The position numbers and the translations under genes are program-made. Below, in pieces: positions 1 through 4,735 of a stretch of DNA of 6,253 nucleotides. A model generated the notes under the pieces. The model had not been told where the DNA came from, made no database searches, and saw nothing but the letters and a program-made list of their open reading frames with translations. Position 1 is the first letter of the stretch. The number at the start of each line of letters is the position of its first letter. The stretch comes from Zavarzinia sp. GTDB lineage: Bacteria; Pseudomonadota; Alphaproteobacteria; Zavarziniales; Zavarziniaceae. The stretch lies in NCBI GenBank assembly GCA_028694545.1, contig JAQVKV010000154.1, forward strand, positions 1 through 6,253. The letters run 5' to 3'.

Positions 1-57
1 CGAGGAATATGTTACGTCTTCGTCATGAGAAATGTCTGTCTGCGACGACGATGCCCG

Positions 58-87
58 CTTTCGCCAGGCCTTGGCCTGATGGCGAAG
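58..87. other. Imperfect stem-loop in the leader upstream of the GNAT gene
   Basis: The lower stem pairs CTT(T)CGCC (58-65) with GGCGAAG (81-87), with one bulged T. The upper stem pairs AGGC (66-69) with GCCT (74-77) around a CTTG loop, and GAT (78-80) is bulged on the 3' side. Eleven base pairs form in total. No T tract follows on either strand, so it is not a classical intrinsic terminator. It may be a REP-like extragenic palindrome, or an RNA structure in the 5' leader or in the tail of an unseen upstream transcript. The rest of 1-183 shows no convincing gene: the frames that are open there are short and resemble nothing I recognise. Confidence 0.4.
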
Positions 88-183
88 TCGCGGCCGTTCG
101 TTCGCGGGTGACGGGGACTGGTCTCCTGACACGCGGGCTCGGGCCGTCCCTCGTGACCCGACACTCATGAAATTGCGACAGAC

Positions 184-705
184 ATGACCACCCTGATGCA
201 GGAACGGCCGGAAGACGGCCCCGCCATCGAAGCCCTGATCGACACCGCCTTCGGGGCCGAACGCTTTTCCAAGACCGTCTACAAATTCCGCGACGGCGTG
301 CCGCCGGTGCCGGAACTGTGCTTCGTCGCCTACGACCGGCAGACCCTGGTCGGCACGCTGCGCTTCTGGCCGATCCTGATTGGCGGCCGGACGGAGGCAT
401 TGTTGCTCGGCCCGCTCGCCGTCGATCCGACGCGGCGCGCCGAAGGCATCGGCGCCGCCCTCATGTGGCACGGCCTCGCGGAAGCCCAACGCAAGGGGCA
501 CAGGATCGTGATCCTGGTCGGCGACTACGATTACTACGTGAAGTTCGGCTTTCGGCGCGAGCCCTGCGACCGCATGGACCTGCCCGGCTGGTTCGACCGC
601 AAGCGCTTCCTGGCGCGGGCGCTGGTGCCTGGCGCGGTCGATAATCTCTCGGGCATGATCGGGAAATGGGTGCCGGTCGAGGAACGTCCACGCGACGTCG
701 CCTGA
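184..705 (+). CDS. GNAT family N-acetyltransferase, YhbS type
   Basis: This 173-residue protein is predicted to transfer the acetyl group of acetyl-CoA to an amine on an unknown acceptor in the cytoplasm. The acetyl-CoA pyrophosphate-binding motif A is visible at residues 77-94: a strand ending in LGPLAVDP, then RAEGIGAAL, which fits the R/Q-x-x-G-x-G/A signature (Arg85, Gly88, Gly90). Residues 114-123 carry DYDYYVKFGF, the Tyr-x-(R/K)-FGF element common in the YhbS (COG3153) branch. Length is normal for one GNAT domain. An in-frame TGA at 154-156 limits the start, and no start codon lies between it and ATG 184, which has no clear Shine-Dalgarno sequence. ATG 196 (Met5) is an alternative. The dehydrogenase gene follows 67 bases downstream on the same strand, with a weak terminator-like hairpin between, so co-transcription is possible but unproven. 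The substrate cannot be inferred. Confidence 0.9.
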   Translation: MTTLMQERPEDGPAIEALIDTAFGAERFSKTVYKFRDGVPPVPELCFVAYDRQTLVGTLRFWPILIGGRTEALLLGPLAVDPTRRAEGIGAALMWHGLAEAQRKGHRIVILVGDYDYYVKFGFRREPCDRMDLPGWFDRKRFLARALVPGAVDNLSGMIGKWVPVEERPRDVA

Positions 706-713
706 GGCTGTCG

Positions 714-735
714 ACGCCCTTGCCACGAGGGTCGT
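714..735 (+). terminator. Weak terminator-like hairpin after the GNAT gene
   Basis: ACG-CCCT (714-720) pairs with AGGG-T-CGT (728-735), giving seven pairs with one bulged T and a seven-base loop. Only two further T residues follow it (736-737), so termination is probably weak or partial. It lies nine bases after the GNAT stop codon and before the dehydrogenase leader. It could also be a processing or attenuation structure. Confidence 0.25.
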
Positions 736-741
736 TTCAGG

Positions 742-766
742 CGGAAGCTTCCGGCAACGGAAGGAA
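742..766 (+). promoter_or_regulatory. Ribosome binding site of the aldehyde dehydrogenase with overlapping alternative hairpins
   Basis: The Shine-Dalgarno sequence GGAAGGAA (759-766) lies six bases before ATG 773. CTTCCG (748-753) can pair perfectly with CGGAAG (758-763) around a GCAA loop (754-757), a stable GNRA tetraloop, which buries the first half of the Shine-Dalgarno sequence. An identical CGGAAG (742-747) directly precedes CTTCCG, making a 12-base perfect palindrome CGGAAGCTTCCG. The upstream copy competes for the same pairing partner. The pairing is seen in the sequence; any role in translation control is inference. Confidence 0.45.
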
Positions 767-772
767 CCCGCC

Positions 773-2200
773 ATGTCCAATCATCTGAAATTCTATATCG
801 ACGGCGCCTTCGTCGACCCGCTGGTGCCCGCCGCGCTCGATGTCATAAACCCGGCGACCGAGGAAGCCTATACGGCGATTTCCCTCGGTACGGCGGCGGA
901 CGTCGAGCGGGCGGTGGCGGCGGCGCGCGCGGCCTTCCCGGCCTTCGCGAAAGTGCCGAAGGCGGAACGCCTTGCGCTCCTCAAACGCATCCTCGAGATC
1001 TACAACGCGCGTTACGAGGACATCGCCCGGGCGGTGACGGCGGAAATGGGCGCGCCCTTGTCCTTCGCGCGCGAGGCGCAGGCCTGGGCCGGGCGCGTTC
1101 ATCTGGAAGCGACGATCGAGGCACTGGCTGATTTCACCTTTGAATACCCGCGCGGTTCCACTCGCATCATGATGGAGCCGATCGGCGTCGTCGGCATGAT
1201 CACGCCGTGGAACTGGCCGTTGAACCAGATCGTCTGCAAGGTGGCGCCGGCGATCGCGACCGGCTGTACCATGGTCCTGAAACCCTCCGAGATCGCGCCG
1301 ATCTCCGGCATCGTCTTCGCCGAGATCATGCATGAGGCGGGGGTGCCGAAGGGCGTCTTCAACCTCGTCAACGGCGACGGACCGGGGGTGGGACAGGTGA
1401 TCGCCGCGCATCCGGGCGTCGACATGGTCTCCTTCACGGGCTCGACCAGGGCCGGCATCATCGTCGCCAAGTCGGCGGCGGATACGGTGAAACGGGTGGC
1501 GCAGGAACTGGGCGGTAAATCCGCCAACATCATCCTCGCCGACGCCGATCTCGAAGCGGCGGTCAGCGCCGGCGTCGCCGGCTGTTTCGGCAATTCGGGC
1601 CAGTCGTGCGACGCGCCCACGCGCATGTTCGTGCCGGCCGAACGCCATGCGGACGCCCTCGATATCGCAAGGGCCGCCGCCCGTACCCACAAGGTGGGCG
1701 ATCCCCTCGATCCGGAGACAGTGCTGGGACCCCTGGTCTCGAAAGTGCAGTTCGACAAGGTGCAGCGCCTGATCCAGTCCGGCATTGACGAGGGGGCGAC
1801 GCTGGTCGCCGGCGGCACCGGCCTGCCCGAGGGGCTGAACCGGGGCTATTACGCGAAGCCGACGGTCTTTGGCGACGTTACCCACGAGATGACTATCGCG
1901 CGGGAGGAGATCTTCGGCCCCGTGCTCTCGATCCTGCCCTACGCCACGGAAGCCGAAGCGATCGAGAAGGCGAACGATACGGTCTACGGCCTCGCCGCCT
2001 ATGTCGCTTCCGGCGACCTCGACCATGCGCGGGCCGTCGCCCGCGAGCTGCGCGCGGGTACCGTGAACATCAATTACCCGGATTGGGATACCCATGCCCC
2101 GTTCGGCGGCTACAAGCAGTCGGGCAACGGCCGCGAATACGCCGACTGGGGCATCCACGACTTCCTGGAGGTCAAGGGCGTCGTCGGTTTCGGCGACTGA
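773..2200 (+). CDS. NAD-dependent aldehyde dehydrogenase (ALDH superfamily, CddD-like)
   Basis: This 475-residue cytoplasmic enzyme oxidises an aldehyde to the carboxylic acid with NAD(P)+. Full-length ALDH landmarks occur in order: oxyanion-hole Asn147 in TPWNWPL, cofactor-binding Lys170 and Glu173 in LKPSE, the FTGST nucleotide-binding turn (221-225), general base Glu245 in QELGGKS, nucleophile Cys279 in GQSCDAPTR, and Glu379 in EEIFGP. Glu in KPSE is typical of enzymes that prefer NAD+ over NADP+. The GVVGMITPWNWPL and GGYKQSGNGRE segments and the overall length resemble the CddD/SSP0762-like branch, which includes enzymes for alicyclic or long-chain oxo-acids; this assignment is from memory of the family and the substrate remains open. 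Asp280 follows the catalytic Cys, where I would expect Asn in close relatives. The start is supported by GGAAGGAA six bases upstream. The gene converges on the lipoprotein gene with only 18 bases between stop codons and no clear terminator. Confidence 0.96.
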   Translation: MSNHLKFYIDGAFVDPLVPAALDVINPATEEAYTAISLGTAADVERAVAAARAAFPAFAKVPKAERLALLKRILEIYNARYEDIARAVTAEMGAPLSFAREAQAWAGRVHLEATIEALADFTFEYPRGSTRIMMEPIGVVGMITPWNWPLNQIVCKVAPAIATGCTMVLKPSEIAPISGIVFAEIMHEAGVPKGVFNLVNGDGPGVGQVIAAHPGVDMVSFTGSTRAGIIVAKSAADTVKRVAQELGGKSANIILADADLEAAVSAGVAGCFGNSGQSCDAPTRMFVPAERHADALDIARAAARTHKVGDPLDPETVLGPLVSKVQFDKVQRLIQSGIDEGATLVAGGTGLPEGLNRGYYAKPTVFGDVTHEMTIAREEIFGPVLSILPYATEAEAIEKANDTVYGLAAYVASGDLDHARAVARELRAGTVNINYPDWDTHAPFGGYKQSGNGREYADWGIHDFLEVKGVVGFGD

Positions 2201-2218
2201 GGCATCCGCCGGGCATGG

Positions 2219-2941
2219 TCAGGGAACGAGGCCGGTATTCCTGACCAAGGCCGGCATGTACTGGTCGAGCAGCGCTCCGATCGCACGCTTCGCCTTGGCG
2301 ATCTGGGCGTCCGAAAGCTTGGTTCCGGACCAGTCGAAGTCCTCTACCGGTTCGACGAGGGCGCTCAGGTAGTCGGGCGTTGCGTAATAGCTGGAGGCCA
2401 TCGTCGTCATCGTCGCGGGATCGACGACATGCAATGCGCCGACGCAATAGACGCGCGTGAGATAGATGTCCCTCAGGGGCACATGGACATCGTAAAGCCC
2501 GCAACCGGCGAACTTCCATTCGCTGTCGTAGAAGGCCACCTCGCGCCTGGTATCGACATAGAGGATGGCGTCCGCCTTCACGCCGGCAGCGGCATAGGCG
2601 GGCGCGACGATCGTCTTCAGCCGCCAGTCGAGGGAGGAGTCGAGGGCTTCGTCCTGGTCGACGGCGGGGGCCGGGATCTCGACCAGCGTGAAGCGCGGCT
2701 CCAGAACATGGCGGAGGGCCGCCATCTTCATGGCCGCGACACCCCATTCATTGGCGTCGTAGCTCGTGCCCTCGTTGTTGAACACGGTGAAGCCCCGATG
2801 CGAGACCCGGACATTGTCGTAGGGCATGACGACGACAGCCAGGGTCTTGATCTGCTCGACCCGGGTCGGGGGCAGGGCCACCGAAGTGACGCAGCCGGCC
2901 AGCAGGACCGTGAAGGTGATCGCGAGCGCGATGATTCGCAT
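2219..2941 (-). CDS. Putative outer-membrane lipoprotein of unknown function
   Basis: I do not recognise this 240-residue protein. It opens with a classical lipoprotein signal peptide: Arg2, a hydrophobic stretch IIALAITFTVLL, then the lipobox LAGC with Cys17 as the lipidated residue. Position +2 is Val, not Asp, so outer-membrane sorting by the Lol system is expected. The mature part starts with a strand-like TLAVVVMP segment (33-40), has an alternating alpha/beta look, and contains two cysteines (147, 166) that could form a periplasmic disulfide. The C-terminal 30 residues look helical. ATG 2941 is chosen over an upstream in-frame ATG at 2995, because it puts the signal peptide at the N-terminus and has GAGG seven bases upstream (2949-2952 on the minus strand). 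It lies 66 bases behind the S24 repressor gene on the same strand. A weak promoter of its own is possible in the gap. Confidence 0.85.
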   Translation of the reverse strand: MRIIALAITFTVLLAGCVTSVALPPTRVEQIKTLAVVVMPYDNVRVSHRGFTVFNNEGTSYDANEWGVAAMKMAALRHVLEPRFTLVEIPAPAVDQDEALDSSLDWRLKTIVAPAYAAAGVKADAILYVDTRREVAFYDSEWKFAGCGLYDVHVPLRDIYLTRVYCVGALHVVDPATMTTMASSYYATPDYLSALVEPVEDFDWSGTKLSDAQIAKAKRAIGALLDQYMPALVRNTGLVP

Positions 2942-2965
2942 GATGCGGCCTCGGTATGATGAAGC

Positions 2966-2995
2966 CCTATAGTCGCATGATGATTGGGGCCACAA
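2966..2995 (-). promoter_or_regulatory. Candidate promoter for the lipoprotein gene
   Basis: On the minus strand TTGTGG (2995-2990) and TATAGG (2971-2966) are separated by 18 bases, giving a sigma70-like pair with 3/6 and 4/6 consensus matches. The -35 half overlaps a small inverted repeat, TGATTG-N6-CAATCA (2981-2998), which lies just after the repressor stop codon and has no T tract behind it. A transcript would start near 2959 and have a short leader. The evidence is weak; read-through from the repressor gene is the alternative. Confidence 0.22.
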
Positions 2996-3007
2996 TCAAC
3001 GTTTGAT

Positions 3008-3661
3008 CTACCGCCCTTCCCAGCTGCCGACGATGCGGTAGATCGCTTTCACCCGCCGGGTGTCGATCGGGAATTCGCGCGGCTCGGGGGTGAATTCCTT
3101 CAGCCAGAGTTCGTGGTCGGACTGGCGCAGGAACTGCTTCACGTAAGCCTCGTGATCCCCCACTTCGACGACCACGAAACAGCCGCGCACCGGCGGCAGG
3201 TTGGGGTTGATGAACAGGAGATCGCCGGCCTGGAACTTGGGCTCCATGGAATCGCCCACGGCATAGACCGCGAAGGCATTGGCGACCCCCGCCAGTTGCG
3301 CCGGCCGGAAGACGTGTTCGAGCGCCTGGCCCTGATCGACGAACAGGGCGTTGGCGCCGCCCCGCGCGGCCCCGCACACCGGCAGATCGCGCGCCGGCTG
3401 GCCGCCCGGGTCCATCGCCCAGGGATGGGCGGCGAGGGGGGCCGAATCCGCGAGGCCCGAGGCCGGCGCGGTTTCCAGCGGCAGCAGGTCCTTGGGGTCG
3501 CAGCCGAGCGGGCCGGCGAGGCGCAGCATCCAGTCCACGGTCAGGCGGCGTTCGCCCCGTTCCAGCTTCACGATCTGGGAACGGCCGGTGCCGGCGCGTT
3601 CCGCCAGCTGATCCTGGGTCAGGCCGGCGCGGCGGCGCAGTTCACCCAAGCGGTTGTTCAC
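3008..3661 (-). CDS. XRE/S24 (LexA-CI-like) phage-type repressor
   Basis: This 217-residue DNA-binding regulator has two domains. Residues 3-60 form an XRE helix-turn-helix: LRRRAGLTQDQLAERAG, then SQIVKLERGERRLT as the recognition part. Residues 93-215 form an S24 peptidase-like dimerisation domain with nucleophile Ser138 in VGDSMEP and Lys175 in EAYVKQF. The spacing of 37 residues equals LexA Ser119-Lys156. Where LexA has the cleaved Ala84-Gly85 in LPLVGRVAAG, this protein has LPVCGAARGG, so the aligned bond is Gly101-Gly102. Pro/Ala-rich residues 61-92 act as the linker. The start is GTG 3661, with GGGAG seven bases upstream (3669-3673). It is divergent from the DUF6362-like gene, and an operator-like dyad sits over its predicted promoter, suggesting autoregulation. 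S24 regulators of this kind occur in prophages and as free chromosomal regulators; no phage structural gene is present here. Confidence 0.92.
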   Translation of the reverse strand: MNNRLGELRRRAGLTQDQLAERAGTGRSQIVKLERGERRLTVDWMLRLAGPLGCDPKDLLPLETAPASGLADSAPLAAHPWAMDPGGQPARDLPVCGAARGGANALFVDQGQALEHVFRPAQLAGVANAFAVYAVGDSMEPKFQAGDLLFINPNLPPVRGCFVVVEVGDHEAYVKQFLRQSDHELWLKEFTPEPREFPIDTRRVKAIYRIVGSWEGR

Positions 3662-3684
3662 GGCGATGCTCCCGATTTGTGTTG

Positions 3685-3701
3685 AATGACTTTACATCAT
3701 T
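3685..3701. promoter_or_regulatory. Secondary dyad over the repressor -10 region
   Basis: AATGA (3685-3689) and TCATT (3697-3701) form a perfect inverted repeat with a seven-base spacer. It covers the predicted repressor -10 hexamer (3689-3694) and shares two bases with the main TTTGCCC dyad. It could be a second, weaker operator for a different regulator. The short arms in an AT-richer stretch mean that chance is a real alternative. Confidence 0.3.
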
Positions 3702-3717
3702 TGCCCGGATTGGGCAA
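3689..3717 (-). promoter_or_regulatory. Predicted sigma70-like promoter of the S24 repressor
   Basis: On the minus strand TTGCCC (3717-3712) serves as -35 and TAAAGT (3694-3689) as -10, each matching 4/6 of consensus, with an ideal 17-base spacer. A transcript would begin near 3682 and include the GGGAG ribosome binding site. The -35 hexamer lies wholly inside one arm of the TTTGCCC-N5-GGGCAAA dyad, so a protein bound there should block this promoter. Confidence 0.5.
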
Positions 3718-3718
3718 A
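3700..3718. promoter_or_regulatory. Putative operator: perfect TTTGCCC-N5-GGGCAAA dyad
   Basis: TTTGCCC (3700-3706) and GGGCAAA (3712-3718) are perfect inverted seven-base arms around GGATT. The 19-base dyad has the size expected for a dimeric XRE repressor. It lies between the divergent repressor and DUF6362-like genes and over the predicted repressor -35. The natural ligand is the S24 repressor itself; this is inference from position. The symmetry is seen directly. Confidence 0.6.
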
Positions 3719-3724
3719 ATGTTC

Positions 3725-3752
3725 TTGATTTGTTCCTTTCCGGTGGTAGCTT
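3725..3752 (+). promoter_or_regulatory. Candidate promoter for the DUF6362-like gene
   Basis: TTGATT (3725-3730, 4/6 match) and TAGCTT (3747-3752, 3/6 match) are 16 bases apart, placing a start near 3759 and leaving about 25 bases before ATG 3785. The -35 begins seven bases after the operator dyad, so a repressor bound there could interfere with polymerase. The -10 match is poor, and a regulator-dependent promoter is possible. Confidence 0.3.
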
Positions 3753-3784
3753 CATGCGCCTGATCGTGTGGCGGAGGGGCGCTG

Positions 3785-4207
3785 ATGTGGACAAGCGAAA
3801 TGGTTGCATCCCGGCTGGAGGAAGCCGCCGATACGTTGCGCCGCCTGCCGGATTCCGAGGCGCGCTTCCGGCTCGGTCTGCGCTCCGCCTGGCCGGACGT
3901 GGTGCGTGATGCCACGACTGCCTATGCCGCCGAAGGGCCGCGCGTGCGCCTTGGCCCGCCTGCGCCCGGTGCCATCGACCGGCTGGAGGAGACGATTTCC
4001 TGGCTCGCCCTCATGACCGAGGCGCAGCGCCGAATCGCCTGGGCACTGGCCAGCGGCATCCCGGTCGCCGGGCTGGCGCGCATGATCGGTTGCCATCGCA
4101 ACACGGTGGCCAATCGCCAGGCGGCGGCGCTGCGCGTCGTCGCCGGACATCTGAACCGTGCCGCTGGCGGCACGGGTGAGGCTTGCATGCAACACATGGG
4201 GCAATGA
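3785..4207 (+). CDS. DUF6362-like helix-turn-helix protein
   Basis: This 140-residue protein resembles the DUF6362 family of small phage- and alphaproteobacteria-associated proteins, judged from the opening MWTSEMVASRLEEAADTLRRLP, the WPDVV segment (36-40) and the PPAPGAIDRLEETISWL stretch (58-74). The C-terminal part (about 79-124) looks like a sigma-region-4 or transposase-type helix-turn-helix: GIPVAGLARMIG, then the recognition helix starting HRNTVANRQ (104-112). DNA binding is therefore likely, but the target and biological role are unknown. The start is well supported by GGAGGGG (3773-3779) five bases upstream. The gene is transcribed away from the S24 repressor across a 123-base control region with an operator-like dyad, the arrangement of a phage immunity region. 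The response regulator gene follows 106 bases downstream and may share the transcript. The final ten residues, including two Met and a Cys, look non-conserved. Confidence 0.8.
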   Translation: MWTSEMVASRLEEAADTLRRLPDSEARFRLGLRSAWPDVVRDATTAYAAEGPRVRLGPPAPGAIDRLEETISWLALMTEAQRRIAWALASGIPVAGLARMIGCHRNTVANRQAAALRVVAGHLNRAAGGTGEACMQHMGQ

Positions 4208-4313
4208 CGATCGCGCCGGGAACCGGGGCGCCGACGCCTGTGTTCCCCTCCCGAATGACGCCCCGGGCCGGAATGTCGCGCCAGGGGAGTCGGCGAAAGA
4301 GGACGGGCAGGCC

Positions 4314-4673
4314 ATGGCGCAGCGGATTCTGGTGGTCGAGGACGAGGCGTTCATCGCCTTCTTTCTCGATGCCGTGCTGACGGACGCGGGGTTCGAGGTG
4401 ATCGGGCCCGTGGACGATGCCGTCTCCGCGCTGCGCCTCGCCGCCGAGGAACGACCTGATCTGGCGCTCATGGACATCCGCCTGAAGGGCGAGCCGGACG
4501 GTGTCTGGGCCACCCGTCACCTGGTCGAGGATCTGGGGGTGCCCGTCGTCGTGGTCAGCGCCAATGCGGGGCAAGCCCTCTCCGATCTTCGTCCTCTTAC
4601 GCCCCATGTTCTCGGCAAGCCGGTAGCGAGCGACGAACTGGTGGCGACTGTACGCTGCGCCCTCGCGGCGTAG
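4314..4673 (+). CDS. Single-domain response regulator (receiver protein)
   Basis: This 119-residue protein is one CheY-like receiver domain with no output domain. It takes a phosphoryl group from a histidine kinase on Asp54 (LALMDIRLKGE). The other key residues are present: acidic pair Glu9-Asp10 in LVVEDE, the switch residue Ser82 in VVVVSANA, and Lys102 in LGKP. The EVIGPVDDAVSAL and DIRLKGEPDGVWA segments resemble the stand-alone receivers often found with HWE/HisKA_2 kinases in Alphaproteobacteria. The frame stays open upstream to ATG 4158, but the added 52 residues overlap the preceding gene and have low-complexity content. ATG 4314 starts directly at the first beta strand, with AAAGAGGA (4296-4303) ten bases before it. 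Output must come through protein interaction or phosphotransfer. It is followed by a likely terminator and then by a putative sensor kinase, but partnership with that kinase is only suggested by position. Confidence 0.92.
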   Translation: MAQRILVVEDEAFIAFFLDAVLTDAGFEVIGPVDDAVSALRLAAEERPDLALMDIRLKGEPDGVWATRHLVEDLGVPVVVVSANAGQALSDLRPLTPHVLGKPVASDELVATVRCALAA

Positions 4674-4695
4674 GGCCTTGGACGATAAGACGTTT

Positions 4696-4718
4696 CGCGG
4701 CTGTCAGCGCGCCTTTTT
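4696..4718 (+). terminator. Intrinsic terminator after the response regulator gene
   Basis: CGC-G-GCT (4696-4702) pairs with AGC-GCG (4706-4711), six GC-rich pairs with one bulged G and a three-base loop. After two C residues comes a run of five T (4714-4718). It lies 22 bases after the response regulator stop and ends 17 bases before the next start codon, so it probably closes the DUF6362/receiver transcript. Read-through into the next gene cannot be excluded. Confidence 0.5.
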
Positions 4719-4735
4719 CGTTGTAAGACAAGGGC

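Noticed and set aside
23..400. 125-codon minus-strand frame across the leader and the start of the GNAT gene
   Set aside because: It is very Arg/Ser/Pro-rich, overlaps the GNAT coding region, and has no motif.
1099..1818. 239-codon minus-strand frame inside the dehydrogenase
   Set aside because: It is a second antisense shadow with Ser/Ala/Pro-rich composition and no family resemblance.
737..2158. 473-codon open frame on the minus strand antisense to the aldehyde dehydrogenase
   Set aside because: It lies wholly inside a gene with intact catalytic motifs. Its product is rich in Arg, Gly, Asp and His with no recognisable domain, as expected from the antisense of GC3-rich coding DNA.
2429..2959. 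176-codon plus-strand frame opposite the lipoprotein gene
   Set aside because: The minus-strand frame has a signal peptide, lipobox and ribosome binding site; this one is Asp/Gly/Arg-rich with no motif.
2984..3685. 233-codon plus-strand frame opposite the S24 repressor
   Set aside because: The repressor frame has clear HTH and S24 motifs; this frame is its antisense and looks like nothing known.
4158..4313. N-terminal 52-residue extension of the response regulator from ATG 4158
   Set aside because: The extension overlaps the DUF6362-like gene and has no domain-like content; the receiver fold starts exactly at ATG 4314, which has its own ribosome binding site.
4208..4313. Possible long-range hairpin TCCCCT/AGGGGA and a GAATGnCG near-repeat between the DUF6362-like and receiver genes
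   Set aside because: The arms are short, the loop is long, and GC-rich DNA gives such matches often; nothing ties them to a function.
4204..4380. Short frame starting at an ATGA overlap with the DUF6362-like stop codon
   Set aside because: It looks like translational coupling, but the product is Arg/Pro/Ser-rich, its second half is an out-of-frame reading of the receiver gene, and it has no recognisable motif.
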